Below are positions 11,459-23,148 of a DNA stretch of 64,000 nucleotides, in pieces (the stretch's first letter is position 1; every line of letters starts with the position of its first letter). The stretch is from Rehmannia glutinosa (lineage: Eukaryota; Streptophyta; Magnoliopsida; Lamiales; Orobanchaceae). Below the pieces are notes generated by a model that searched no databases, was not told the origin of the DNA, and saw only the letters and a list, made by a program, of their open reading frames with translations. Location: positions 124,001 to 188,000 of the forward strand of contig JABTTQ020002177.1 of NCBI GenBank assembly GCA_016081115.2, written 5' to 3'. The translations under genes and the position numbers were made by a program.

Positions 11459-11976
11459 AGGGGAGGAATTTGCATTGGTGGGTTGATTATTCCTATTGTC
11501 AAACATTTTAATGTTGGCTTTGAGGGTTATGCGGAGGCCGTTGGGCCAAAACTAATTGATATGATTGTTTTATCTGCTATAAAAATGATTCAATTCGATG
11601 GGCGTAATTACTGGTTAAATCTGGCGGATAGAACAAGAATTAGGCTCCCAAACCCAGAAGCTAATTCTATAAGAAATAGGGGTAATTGGTTAATGAGAGG
11701 GGAATAGGGGACTCCTGCTCAGGAAGAGCAAGATGAGCCTATGAGGGATGCGCCGAAATCCTCTAGACAATGGGGTAACCGGCCATGGAGCATGAGTGAT
11801 AGGCTAGAAAGGGTAAAAGCCAATGTGGGCAAGTTAGTAGATGATACGTATCAATCTTCGGCTACAGTTGATGAGTACCACACTGAGTACTAACAAAGGT
11901 TCAAAACTATCACCCAACAGCAGTACATGTACGAGATGATGTCTCGTATGGATTAGTGGGATATCTTACAGGGCCA
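11459..11976 (+). pseudogene. Athila-type gypsy extra-ORF fragment
   Basis: The frame through 11459-11707 reads GGICIGGLIIPIVKHFNVG then DGRNYWLNLADRTRIRLP. The first block is typical of the extra ORF found between pol and the 3' LTR in Athila-type elements. The 5' side is lost at the junction with a Copia LTR piece, so the apparent ORF starting at 11390 is chimeric. Stops follow at 11706 and later. The sequence is interrupted at 11976 by the Copia insertion and resumes at 19536. Confidence 0.6.
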
Positions 11977-11981
11977 CTACC
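11977..11981 (+). other. Target-site duplication CTACC, left copy
   Basis: CTACC lies immediately outside the left LTR end and recurs at 19531-19535 immediately outside the right LTR end. A 5-bp duplication is standard for Copia integrases. Confidence 0.9.
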
Positions 11982-13473
11982 TGTAAGTCCAAGCGGCTAC
12001 GATAATCTAGAGGGGGTGAATAGATTATCTCCATCTTTTCGATTTCGCCCTCTTTTTCGAAACAATTACGCCAAGATAATAATAAAGGTGTGGGAAGTAA
12101 ACAACACGCGTCGATTTAAAGAGGTTCAACCCACCTAGGGCCTAATCCTCTACCACCCCAAAGATATCCAGGGATGGATTTCAAAAAGAAAAGAATTTTA
12201 TTAATTACCACAATTAATACAAATTCAACTTACAACACCTTGAAGAGCACCACACTCTTCTTCAACACCACCTTTGGAGATTACCACAATCTCCCTTTGA
12301 AGATTACCACAATCTCCTTTGAAGATTACCATAATCTTCCTTTGAAGATTACCACAATCTTCCTTCAACGGCACCTTTGAAGATCACCACAATCTTCAAT
12401 CTTGAAGAATACCAAATTTTTCAACACCTCAAGAGCACCACACTCTTGAAACACCTATCACCTAGATCACCCAAGTGTATTCTTTCCACAAGAATACTCA
12501 CAAGGATGTCTTGTGTTGAATGATGACAAAAATCAAGATTACAACTCAATAATGAATATTACAATTTGAGTGCAAAGTGTAATCAAGAAATAAATCCTAG
12601 ACCTCAAGATGTGAAAGTGAAATACTTAGGCTATAAATACAACAAGAGTGTTGAATATGAAAACTTGGAAATTTGCAGATTTCTTGTTGTTTGATTGCTT
12701 GTATAATTGCTTATTGTGTCTTCAATTCATCCTCTATTTATAGGGAAGACTTCACCAACATAGGCTCCCAACATAGGCTCCTTCTTCTTCATTTTTGTCT
12801 ACAAAAAGAGGATCACAAGATTTAGAAATATTGTACAAAATAGAAAAGCAAATCTTGCTGTCAATGTGTTCAACGGTACAAATTTTGTTGTCAAAAGATT
12901 ACACAGCGCGACCGGTTGCCCTGTTGAAGATTTCGACCGTTTGAAAAAGATAGTGCGATCCAGGTACAGGTCGGAGGGGGGGTCGATCGGTCGACGGGGG
13001 GTGCGACCGGTCGCCCTAGGGTGCGACCGGTCGACCTCACCCTTGACCGGTTCCCCTCCTCTTTTTATCACAAAATATGCATCTGTTTCGTTCTGTATCA
13101 TTTTCTCAACTCTTCAGGTACCGGTCGACCTCTTGTGCGACCGGTCGACCTCCAATTTAAAATGTTGTCCGATTTTTATCATAAATAAACTTCAAGAAAT
13201 ACTCCAAAAAATTAGTAAAAATATTTTAAATTACTTGGGAGTATTTGGACAACATTTATAAACATTGTTTTGGTGTAAAAACCAATTTAAACAAAACTAT
13301 CAAAAGTGTTGTCCATTTTTATCAAATAATAAATACTAAGAAATACTCCAAAAATTAGTAAAAACATTTTAAATCATTTAGGAGTATTTGGACAACATTT
13401 ATAAACATTGTTTTGGTATAAAAACTCATTTAAACATAATCATCAAAATCTTGATAAAAACATTTATCTAACA
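11982..13473 (-). repeat. 3' LTR of the minus-strand Copia element (1492 bp)
   Basis: TG...CA ends; the same sequence as 18074-19530 apart from scattered changes and a longer GAAGATTACCACAATCT array at about 12265-12400. The TATA box (minus strand) is at 12735-12742. Six ACCGGT palindromes lie at 12900-13145. A near-repeat of the first ~130 LTR bases appears twice (13190-13275 and 13310-13410), each containing GGAGTATTTGGACAACATTT. Confidence 0.93.
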
Positions 13474-14770
13474 AACTCCCCCTTTGCTGCTACAAGTCAA
13501 AGCCATTCTGGGAAAGCTTTTTTTATGATTACAAACCAAAACAATTTTAGAAGGTCGATTTTAAAACAAAACAAATTTTCCGGTCTTAAAACAACAATCA
13601 ATTACAAACAAGATACATCATAAGTACAAGCACACAAGGATAGGAGCAAAGATTTTTCAAAATCATTTTTGCACAAGCTCCCCCTATCAACATGCATATA
13701 AAGAACAAGTATACAAGCAACAACTAAAAGCTAAAAGCTTAGCTTTTACAACTTAAGCTTGAATTCCATGAGCTTATAAGCTCTCCCTGTCACAAAACAT
13801 CATTAGTCAAGCATAAAAGTCCACAATACATCAAATGGACTAAGCAATATTCACAGCTTATGGCTTTTAAGAGCCCTAGCTTATAGCTTTTCTTGCAAGC
13901 TTATTTTCGCTTCTTTGAGCGTATGAGCGTTTTCCTGTTTTCTCCCCTTTGGAATCATCAAAAAGAATGTTAGCACGATAAAAACATCATATATTCATAT
14001 CAAAGTGCGCAAATTTATCGATTTATCGAGCGTTTTGAAAATAGAAGCTTAAATTCCAAATAAAAGGGAACAATTGATCAATTGACTTGCAAAAGCTCAT
14101 TTGATTGATAAAACATGATCTCTATAAACTTATAAGACTTTTCAAATCAAGAAAATCATGTTGGTGATGAATCTTTTATTGAAACATTTTGTCGAACACT
14201 TGGCGTGCGTCAAATAAAACTAGAAGTATATAACGCCTTTGAAATTCATTTAAGCCAAAAATTTTCATCACCAATTCAGTTCAAACAACATTCAATACAT
14301 CATAAATATTAAGCTCATCACATTCATATGAAACTATCATCAAGAATTTTGCAAATAAGTCAAATTCTCAAGGGTTCAACCTAATTGAGCAAATGGAGTA
14401 GAATTCTTACCATTTATTTGGTAAAGATGAGCAATGATGATGATAACCGAGCTATGTAGTCCCCAAAATAAATAATTCATGCATCAAAACTTATTTGAAG
14501 TGAAATGTGTGTGAAAATTGCAAAGGGGACGAAAAATGAACCAAAAGAGCCAAAATGGCTAAGTCCTGCGGAAAAGCGTAACGTTTTTAACAAGGAAAAT
14601 CATCAAGGGCGACCGGTCCAGGCGGCGGGCGACCGGTCGCGGCATGGGCATGGGAGACCGGTCGGCCTTGCCCCGATCAGCCCAATTGTTTGAGTTCGTT
14701 TGAAAAATCCAAGTTTGATCCAAAAATCCGATTTTTCGCCCCTAAGTTTTAAAACGTGCAAGATGCAAAC
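13474..14770 (-). other. 3' untranslated region of the minus-strand Copia element
   Basis: Homologous, inverted, to 3107-4278. Purine tracts read on the minus strand occur at about 13475, 13680, 13785 and 13940. Three ACCGGT palindromes occur at 14610-14665. No ORF worth calling. Confidence 0.7.
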
Positions 14771-16600
14771 ATAGACCTCATTCAATATACATTATGTCAT
14801 AATCAAGCTCGAAATGAGGTAAAATACTCGGCGGTAAATGATTGAAAAGTCCGCGAGTTAACTTTGAGACGGAATTAAACACATCTCAAGTTTTTGATAA
14901 AAACGCAATCCCTTAGAAAGTTTTTCGAATCTCAATATATTTAGTTCGATTATGACGAACCATATTTTGAAAAATATTATCACCGGACTTGTTATCCCGA
15001 AAAATAATAACGTTTTAAGACTTTGGATACAACAAGTCATAAGAAGAAGTGCCTTATAAATGTTTGAAAATTTCTTTTAACGGCACTTTAATGAGATTCG
15101 TTGGGATAATTTTTGAAGTCGAGCATATAGACATAAGACATATGGAATGTCGAGTCTATAGAAATAATACAAGAAAACATACCTCGAATTTGTTTGTCAA
15201 CCGACATGTTTTTCTCAACCTTTGTCAATCTCTTCATTGGTAGCCATAGAGGTTGAGATGAGTCTTCCTTCTTCAATGCCTAACTCCTTCTTTTGTTGAG
15301 TACAACCACCTTCTTGGCATTGTTTAACTTGAAGTTCAAAGAAGAATTTTGAGCTCCCCCATCATGCTCATCTTGAATTCTCCTTCTTCTTGGTAATACC
15401 TTCGAGCTACTCACCTTGCCTCAAGCTTGACCCGAAATACCAAAATTTCTGCAAAATCTTAACAAGATATCTTGCACAAATATTCATTAGTAGCACAAAA
15501 AATCATAAATATGCATAAGTAAGCAATCTTGCCCTTTTTCAAAAAACAAGTAGAGTAGCATCAACTTTACCTCTTGTAAAACCATTTAGCAAAAATAGTT
15601 AAGTCTATCAAACCATACACGGGGTACTTGTTTTAAACCATATAAGGCCTTTTATAAAAATTATTTGGCCTAAAAAATTTTAAAACCCGGAGGTTGTTTT
15701 ATATAGATTCTTCTTGAATAAAACCATTGAGAAAATTGGATTTAACATCCATTTGGTAAAGTTCGAAATTTTCTTAAAACAAGAATGGGCAAGTAAAATG
15801 CAAATAGTTACTAAATGTGCTATGAGTGCAAATGTTACATCAAAATCAATTACCTTCTTGCATAAACATGCCTCAATCATCAATCACAAAATATCTTGCA
15901 TAAGGGCATAGTAGAAATAGACACTACATATATAGACCATGAAGCAAGGAACACATACTATGCATTTAGAATATCATCAAGAGTCTAATAAATCATGCAA
16001 GTTCAAACAAGCTTAAGAAAGCTATAAAAGGTCTCTTTTGAAATTTGAAAATCCGATAGCATTTAGTTGAGACCTCATTTAAAAGAAGTATTTGAACAAG
16101 GGTTGACAAAGCAAATATGTGCAATCAATTATTGAATAGTGCCTTTCAAAAAATCCTCTTAATGGCATTTGTATGAAATACTATGAAAAACAAGCACATA
16201 GGCACATGGCAATACATATATCGAGTCTATGAGATGAATAACAATGAAGAACGTACCTCGATAGTTTACGTCTCTCTAAATAATGAGTAGATAACCATTG
16301 ATGAAGATATATAAATCCTACACAATTCTTAAAACAAATTTTGCCCAAAAACATAGTAATAGAAGTGTAGGCTAAAGCAATAAAAGATATCACAATTATA
16401 TTATGCTTTAAAAATTCATAAGAGATAATGAACATACAAGTTCTAAGAAAAACACAAGAGTTTATAAAATCATCATACAAGGTCTCCTTTTCAAAATATT
16501 TTAAAAACACAAATATATATTGAAGACCTCAATTTAAAAAAATATTTGAAAACTCTTTTGCACAAATAAAAACATGCATAATTAACAAAATAAAATGCAT
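14771..16600 (-). pseudogene. Scraps of Copia RNase H and RT inside the internally deleted element
   Basis: On the minus strand, about 15060-14790 matches the end of the Copia RNase H segment seen at 2880-3106 (including the MHIE-like terminus next to the 3' UTR), and about 15780-15540 matches the RT stretch around the MDVKSAFLNG and YGLKQAP motifs of the copy at 1890-2110. Frames are broken throughout and the catalytic YVDD is gone. The stretches 15060-15500 and 15800-16600 are largely unassigned. They share a partial internal repeat (TCGAGTCTAT near 15155 and 16217), suggesting scrambled or captured sequence. Confidence 0.65.
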
Positions 16601-16621
16601 ATTTAAATGGAGAGATACGGT

Positions 16622-18073
16622 TTACCAATTTCGCCATTTCCACGGGTTGTGTCTCTCCCTTTGTTGGTAGTATCTTCCTCTTGAGAAATCATCTTGTTGA
16701 TGATGCCTTCTCCAATTTTGCCCATTTCTAGAGTTTTGTCCTTCCCATTTTTGATAGTGTCTTCTTCTTTGAAAATCATCTTGTTGATGATGACTTTGCC
16801 ATTTCCAAGGATTATGTACTTCCCATTTTTGATTATATCTTCTTCTTGGAAATTTATCGTGATGGTGTATTCTTCTTTGATCAAATGACACGGGCATTTG
16901 ATATCTTCTTGTCGCTATGAATTTTCCTTTATTATTACGCCGGGTACCTATTATGACATTGTTTTGTGGTACCCTCAAGTGTTTGGGTCCTTTGGAATTA
17001 GCTTTGAGACTTTTAGGTCTCCAATAATAATTAGAGCTATTTCTAGCCCGACAAGTATTAACCGTGTGACCCGTTTTACCACAATAAAAACAAGTAGTAA
17101 TTTTGGGAGCATAATGACCAACATGTATAGGGACTTGATTTCTTTTCACATAATTAACAACACTAGGCTTATGATCAAGTCCTTGTTTCAAATTATCACA
17201 ACTATGAACATCAATAATATCGGTCATTTTATCGGTACTCAAGTTGGATTTTGATAAATCATTTTTCATGCAATTAATATCCTCAACAAGAGTACTATTT
17301 TCTTTTTCAAGGTTTCTAACCTTATCAAGTGTGGTGGTGTGATCATATGAAAGTGATTCATAAGAGGAAAATAAATTATCCTTATCAATTTTCAAAATAT
17401 TGAATTCCTTTTCAAATTTTTATATTTAACAAGTAAGCTTTGAAATTCATTTTGAAGTTCATCAAAATCATTTTGCAAATCACTATAATCATTTTGTAAT
17501 TCATTATCATAAGAAGTGGAGGGTTTTGAACTTACCTCATTTTCTTCTTCGAAGCCCATAAGACATCGTTCGTTTTCATCGACGTTGCAAGTTGTAGGAA
17601 GCTCATCCCAAGTTGGGTTTGTATCCATTTGAGAAGTAGATGCTTTTGAGTGGCTCCTTTCATTTGCATATACTTCTTCTAATTTTCTCCATACTTCATG
17701 TGCCGATTTAATTCCTACAATATGATCATATTCCAAAATGGTAAGTGAACAATACAAAATATTAAAAGCTTTACCATTTAAGGAGATGATTTTCTTCTCT
17801 TCATCATTGAGCTCTTTGAGGCCTTTGGAGGTGTGTGGTGTGTCCATCATCGGAATGGATTCTTCATTTACGACCGTGTTCCAAATATCAAACCCGCAAC
17901 TTTGTAGATAACATTCCATTCTTTCTTTCCAAAATGTAAAATTTTTGGAATCGAATAGTGGTGGCTTGGTGGTGGAGGTGCCAGTAAGGTAGACTTCATT
18001 CGTAGCCGACAATCGTTCCTCTTCACTCGCGATGTGAAACGAGCTTGCCAAAGAGTTTGTCTTTGATACCACT
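16622..18073 (-). pseudogene. Copia gag of the minus-strand element, frame-shifted
   Basis: Gag is the particle protein. The first part (to about 17392) contains PPLFDSKNFTFWKERMECYL, YDHIVGIKSAHEVWRKLEEV and an acidic repeat-like SDLQNDFDELQNEF tract. A +1/-1 frame change near 17395 leads to the second part, with a CCHC zinc knuckle CFYCGKTGHTVNTC near 17095-17050, then a basic tail of three 30-residue repeats (DDFxRRRYYQKWExxNPWKW style) at about 16890-16622. No ATG precedes the conserved gag block: the open frame runs back through the primer-binding site into the LTR from a TTG, so the original start codon is lost or unusual. Otherwise it is better preserved than any other gag here. Confidence 0.85.
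18061..18071 (-). other. Primer-binding site of the minus-strand Copia element
   Basis: TGGTATCAAAG (minus strand), two bases from the LTR end, resembles the complement of the initiator tRNA-Met 3' end (family consensus TGGTATCAGAGC), the usual Copia primer. Confidence 0.85.
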
Positions 18074-19530
18074 TGTAAGTCCAAGTGGCTACGATAATCT
18101 AGAGGGGGGTGAATAGATTATCTCCATATTTTCGATTTTGCCCTCTTTTTCGAAACAATTACGCCAAGATAATAATAAAGGTGCGGGAAGTAAACAACAC
18201 GCGTCGATTTAAAGAGGTTCAACCCACCTAGGGCCTAATCCTCTACCACCCCAAAGATATCCAGGGATGGATTTCAAAAAGAAAAAGAATTTTATTAATT
18301 ACCACAATTAATACAAATTCAACTTACAACACCTTGAAGAGCACCACACTCTTCTTCACCTTTGGACACAATCACCTTTGAGATTACAACAATCTTCTTT
18401 GAAGATTACCACAATCTTCCTTCAACGGCACCTTTGAAGATCACCACAATCTTCAATCTTGAAGAATACCAAATTATTCAACACCTCAAGAGCACCACAC
18501 TCTTGAAACACCTATCACCTAGATCACCCAAGTGTATTCTTTCCACAAGAATACTCACAAGGATGTCTTGTGTTGAATGATGACAAAAATCAAGATTACA
18601 ACTCAATAATGAATATTACAATTTGAGTGCAAAGTGTAATCAAGAAATAAAGCCTAGACCTCAAGATGTGAAAGTGAAATACTTAGGCTATAAATACAAC
18701 AAGAGTGTTGAATATGAAAGCTTGGAAATTTGCAGATTTCTTGTTGTTTGATTGCTTGTATAATTGCTTATTGTGTCTTCAATTCATCCTCTATTTATAG
18801 GGAAGACTTCACCAACATAGGCTCCCAACATAGGCTCCTTCTTCTTCATTTTTGTCTACAAAAAGAGGATCACAAGATTTAGAAATATTGTACAAAATAG
18901 AAAAGCAAATCTTGCTGTCAATGTGTTCAACGGTACAAATTTTGCTGTCAAAAGATTACACAGCGCGACCGGTTGCCCTGTTGAAGATTTCGACCGTTTG
19001 AAAAAGATAGTGCGATCCAGGTACAGGTCGGAGGGGGGGTCGATCGGTCGACGGGGGGTGCGACCGGTCGCCCTAGGGTGCGACCGGTCGACCTCACCCT
19101 TGACCGGTTCCCCTCCTCTTTTTATCACAAAATATGTTTTTGTTTCGTTCTGTATCATTTTCTCAACTCTTCAGGTACCGGTTGATCTCTTGTGCGACCG
19201 GTCGACCTCCAATTTAAAATGTTGTCCGATTTTTATCAAAAATAAACTTCAAGAAATACTCCAAAAAATTAGTAAAAATATTTTAAATTACTTGGGAGTA
19301 TTTGGACAACATTTATAAACATTGTTTTGGTGTAAAAACCAATTTAAACAAAACTATCAAAAGTGTTGTCCATTTTTATCAAATAATAAATACTAAGAAA
19401 TACTCCAAAAATTAGTAAAAGCATTTTAAATCATTTAGGAGTATTTGGACAACATTTATAAACATTGTTTTGGTATAAAAACTCATTTAAACATAATCAT
19501 CAAAATCTTGATAAAAACATTTATCTAACA
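18074..19530 (-). repeat. 5' LTR of the minus-strand Copia element (1457 bp)
   Basis: TG...CA ends, adjacent to the primer-binding site on one side and to the CTACC duplication (19531-19535) on the other. TATA box (minus strand) at 18792-18799. Its GAAGATTACCACAATCT array is shorter than in the 3' LTR. The ORF-like stretch here is duplicated in the other LTR and is not a gene. Confidence 0.93.
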
Positions 19531-19535
19531 CTACC
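19531..19535 (+). other. Target-site duplication CTACC, right copy
   Basis: Exact match to 11977-11981, at the outer end of the 5' LTR. Confidence 0.9.
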
Positions 19536-21094
19536 CTCCATCTCCACCACCACAGTGATCCATGTAAGTACTTATTATGCATTCCTTTTTACTTTTGATA
19601 ATTTCCTCATATGACCGGGACGAAACATAATTTAAGTTTGGGGGGTTGTCAAGAATGCGTAATTTAGTACTATTGCATTTTGCATTGCATTTAGGATTGC
19701 ATGTAGAGCATACAAATTTGCATTAATTTTTTTTGATTTTTTTAAAAAAAATTATTTTTATTTTATTTTTATTCTTAGCATGTTTATTGCTTTAACACGT
19801 TTAATTGCTTTTGTGTGTGATTTTGAATCAAGATTTTCGAAAGAGTACATAGCTTCCGTATGATTTTTACTATGAGCATTTAATTTTATGAGATGACATA
19901 TTTTTGTGAATAATGCAATGAGTAGTTGAGGAGATGTCATTTATTTGTTTGGCATTAGTTAAGAAAATTGGGTATTTGAGCATGTTGCGAAAATAAGTCT
20001 GTGAGCTTTTGTGCCTTTAACTGCTTTTATATTATGCAGTCTTATTTTTTTCCTTGAGTGTGTCATTCATGATTGATAGAACTTTAGAACTTGCTTTAGT
20101 ATCTTCATTGAAGCCATGTGTGTGTCCAATTTTTGAAACTGATTTAAGGCCATCTTTGTGTAGCCTACCTAGCCTAAAAAAGGCTACCTATGAACTCATG
20201 ATTCTCTAGTTAGCCACTTTGAGCCTTAACTTTTATTTTTAGCCATATTTTGATCTTTAAAATTGAAAAACGATTTTATCCTTAAAATTTCTTGAGCTTG
20301 TAGAAAATGAACAAGTTTGGGGAAGATGTCGTGAAATTATGAAAAAGAGAGAAAGTTGGCAAAAGAATGAGGGATGCGCAATATCTAGGTGAATGAAAGA
20401 AGAATGAAGCTCGAAAAAGAAAGAAAAATCTCTGGAAAAAAAATAGAGAAAATTCGAGCAAAAGAAAAAAAAAATCTGGAAATTTTAAAAAATTGAGAGC
20501 TTGAGGCTAAAGAAAAAGAAAAGAAAAAAAAGGCAAAAAGACCTAAGAATGAGAAAAATGAGAAAAAGGGTGGAGTTGAGTTAAAAAAGAAAATATCTTG
20601 AAAAAAATGTGTTTTATGATAAAATTGGGTTGGTGAGTTGCAAGTCTGTGTGCTTTAAATTCTATTTGCTCAAGCCAAGTCACTTAATCCAAAATTTTCC
20701 TACCCTTACCAAAGAGTCTACATTACAACCAAATGAAAGTCAATTTTTATTCTTAAATTGTCCACACAAAAGTGGTAGAGATGTTAGACAATTTGCAAGC
20801 ATATGGTAGTTCTACATTCACTGAATTGAGTTGAGCGTAAACACTTACCATACACTATGAGAGTTGAGTGATATATTGCCTGCTTGTGAGTCGCGATGTC
20901 AAGTACCCGAGAGAGTATTAATTATGCCGAAATTATGAATGATGACTTCTTGATAATGAATTGCATGGTTTACTTAGATATGGAGTCAAATGAGATTGAA
21001 TGTTTATAGTGTTCTTGTGTATTCTTTGTACCCCTTGATATTATTTTTTCTTGATTTGCTCGAGGACGTGCAATGCTTTAAGTTTAGGGGATTT
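19536..21094 (+). other. Athila-type gypsy 3' untranslated region
   Basis: Continuation of 11459-11976. No ORF. It has the usual features of this group: a TTTAAGTTTGGGGGGTTG motif near 19632, long purine-rich AAAGAAAGAAAAA stretches at 20340-20600, then GCTCGAGGACGTGCAA and a weak polypurine tract AGTTTAGGGGA at 21081-21091 just before the LTR. Confidence 0.65.
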
Positions 21095-22500
21095 TGATAC
21101 ATGTAAAATATACGTGCATTTAGGGGCTTAAAATTATATATAATTGGTACATTTGCATGTATATTTCTTGTAACCTTTTACAGGACACAGAGCTTAATTG
21201 AAAAGATATCAGTTGGAAGGCCCGGATAAGATCGACGAGTGTAAAGAGAAAATCAAAAAGACGAAGAAACCGGATGAAAACCAGTCACACGATCGGACCG
21301 GATGGGACCACACGACCGTGTGACCTGCCCGTGTAAAGAGACATGTTTGTGTGAAGTATTCAGGAGAAAACAGGGATAAAACCAAGTCGCACGGCCAGAC
21401 CGTGTGAGACACAAAGGCTATGTGGAGTGACCATGTGAAATCTACATGGGCCGTGCGACTGACTGTGGCGGATTTTTGTGTCCTTTTCCCACTCGAACTC
21501 TACAAGTGATCTCTCTAAGCACCTATATAAAGGACCCAAAGGCTGTACGAAATTATCATCATTCATACAACATACAACACACCAAAATACATAGGAACAC
21601 AAGATCAAAGGTCTTCTAAGAGAGGAGGGCTAGGTTACGAAGAACACCACAAGGACTTTCGCATCTACAGAAGCATAAGAGCTTCAAAGGCTTGGAAGGA
21701 AGATCCATCTTGACAAGAAGGAATTTTGTTTCTTAGTTTAGATCTCTTGTTTGTGCTTAAACGATGTCACAATGTTGATTTCAAGTTTGTCTATGAATTT
21801 GTTATCAATGTTTGGCTAATCTTTCGGATCCTAGGGTATAATCAAAACTATGGATTCATGTTAAATCTTGAGTAATTGTTTTCTTAATTGATTCTTGTGT
21901 TCTATTTTATGAATTCGAGTGCTTATTCTTAATTGTCAATTATCTGGCTAATAATTTGCATGTCATACTTGTTAGTCCATAATCCGGGAGGTGAGTTCTA
22001 GCAAGACGAAAATCAAATTCAGACATAAACAGAGTAATGTATCGGGAGAATACTTCTGTTTGTGGGAAGTATTTCAATTCAAAGATCTGTTGGGAGTTAA
22101 TAATAGTTGTGATAGATCGGGAGACCACAATTATTATTAATCTATTGTTTATGTGCCACCCGGGAGGGGGAATAAACTAGTATAGGAATTGAACTCATAG
22201 AAACGCATGAATTGGTTTTGAAACATTAATTGAATTTAATATTGAAAAAGTATGTTGAGATTATGTGCCTAGGGTTGCTTATGTATTTGTTGAAAATACT
22301 TGTGGGGTTCGGAAATTTATTTCTTTTTTTCTTTTCATTTTTCAATTTTTATAAAACTTGTGATATTCGGTTGTTTCAATAAAATTGGAAGGCGATGTTA
22401 CTATAGCCTAAGTGTTTCATAGTCAATCCCTGAGGAATACGACATTGCTTGCCATTATCCTATAAACTACACTGTACACTTGCAGTATAAAGATCCAAAT
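21095..22500 (+). repeat. Athila-type gypsy 3' LTR (about 1.4 kb, right end approximate)
   Basis: It starts TGATACATG after the purine tract. It contains the ACACGACCGTGTGAC-type repeats typical of Athila LTRs (21290-21470) and the end block TCAATCCCTGAGGAATACGAC. The right end is blurred: the T-run at 22502-22511 and GGCG look like the start of a gypsy primer-site region, after which Copia RNase H begins. It is homologous to the inverted piece at 7741-8253. Confidence 0.7.
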
Positions 22501-22517
22501 ATTTTTTTTTGGCGAAC

Positions 22518-22796
22518 AGAAGCAAACCTTGGCGAACTACAAAATGGATTTTACAAATATACCTATTTTTTGTGATAATACATCCGCAATAAATATTTCA
22601 CAAAATCCCGTACATCACAATAGAACAAAACATATTGAAGTGAGACATTATTTTTTAAGAGATTGTGTGTTAAAAGGGGAAATTTAGTTGAATTTTGTTC
22701 CGTCTCAAGATCAATTATTTGATACTTGTACAAAACCTCTAACCGTTGAGTCTTTCAACTCTATTCAAGCTCTTTTAAGCATAATTCATATTGAAT
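22518..22796 (+). pseudogene. Copia RNase H C-terminal remnant
   Basis: One frame reads KQTLANYK, IPIFCDNTSAINI, HHNRTKHIEVRHYFLRD, PSQDQLFDTCTKPLT and IIHIE then TAA, closely following the end of the Copia RNase H at 2825-3106. An in-frame stop occurs at about 22685. Everything upstream of this point in the element is missing, replaced by gypsy LTR sequence. It is the left edge of a third Copia copy that continues to the truncated LTR at 25576. Confidence 0.85.
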
Positions 22797-23148
22797 AATG
22801 TCAAAAGTATTTTTATTTCATTCTATGATACTTTGACAAAAAATTGGAGTTCGTTTTGCAATATCTGGAAAATATTTTTTGCAAAAACGGAAGCTGGAGA
22901 ACAGTGACATGTCGCCCTTAGGGTCGACCGGTTGCGAAGTATTGGTTGCCATCCATGGTCGAACGACCGAGGTCCTCTAGACAGAATCAGACGGGTTTAA
23001 GTTCCTTTTTTTCAGTTTTTTCAAAACATAAACCCCTTTCGGAAACTAGAACCCTAGGTTGTGTTTTTCTTAAATTCTCTCTAAATTCTTCATCAATTCT
23101 TGTTACTTTTTATCCTATATCACCATATATTACTCTTATCTTGAATTC

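Larger units (their letters stand above)
11982..19530 (-). mobile_element. Complete minus-strand Copia (Sirevirus-like) insertion, internally deleted
   Basis: Two LTRs (18074-19530 as 5', 11982-13473 as 3') enclose about 4.6 kb. Next to the 5' LTR is a primer-binding site matching initiator-tRNA-Met style (TGGTATCAAAG, plus-strand 18061-18071). Next to the 3' LTR is a purine tract (13474-13485). A perfect CTACC duplication flanks the whole. Gag is largely present but frame-shifted; pol is reduced to short RT and RNase H scraps. The LTRs differ by only a handful of substitutions plus a repeat-number change, so the insertion is recent. With defective pol it would need proteins from a relative. 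It sits inside an Athila-type element. Confidence 0.93.

Noticed and set aside
12866..13261. 131-residue ORF in the LTR, repeated at 18923-19318, with a 100-residue antisense partner
   Set aside because: The two copies are alike because LTRs are duplicated. The frame runs across the ACCGGT-rich non-coding block upstream of the TATA box and shows no domain.
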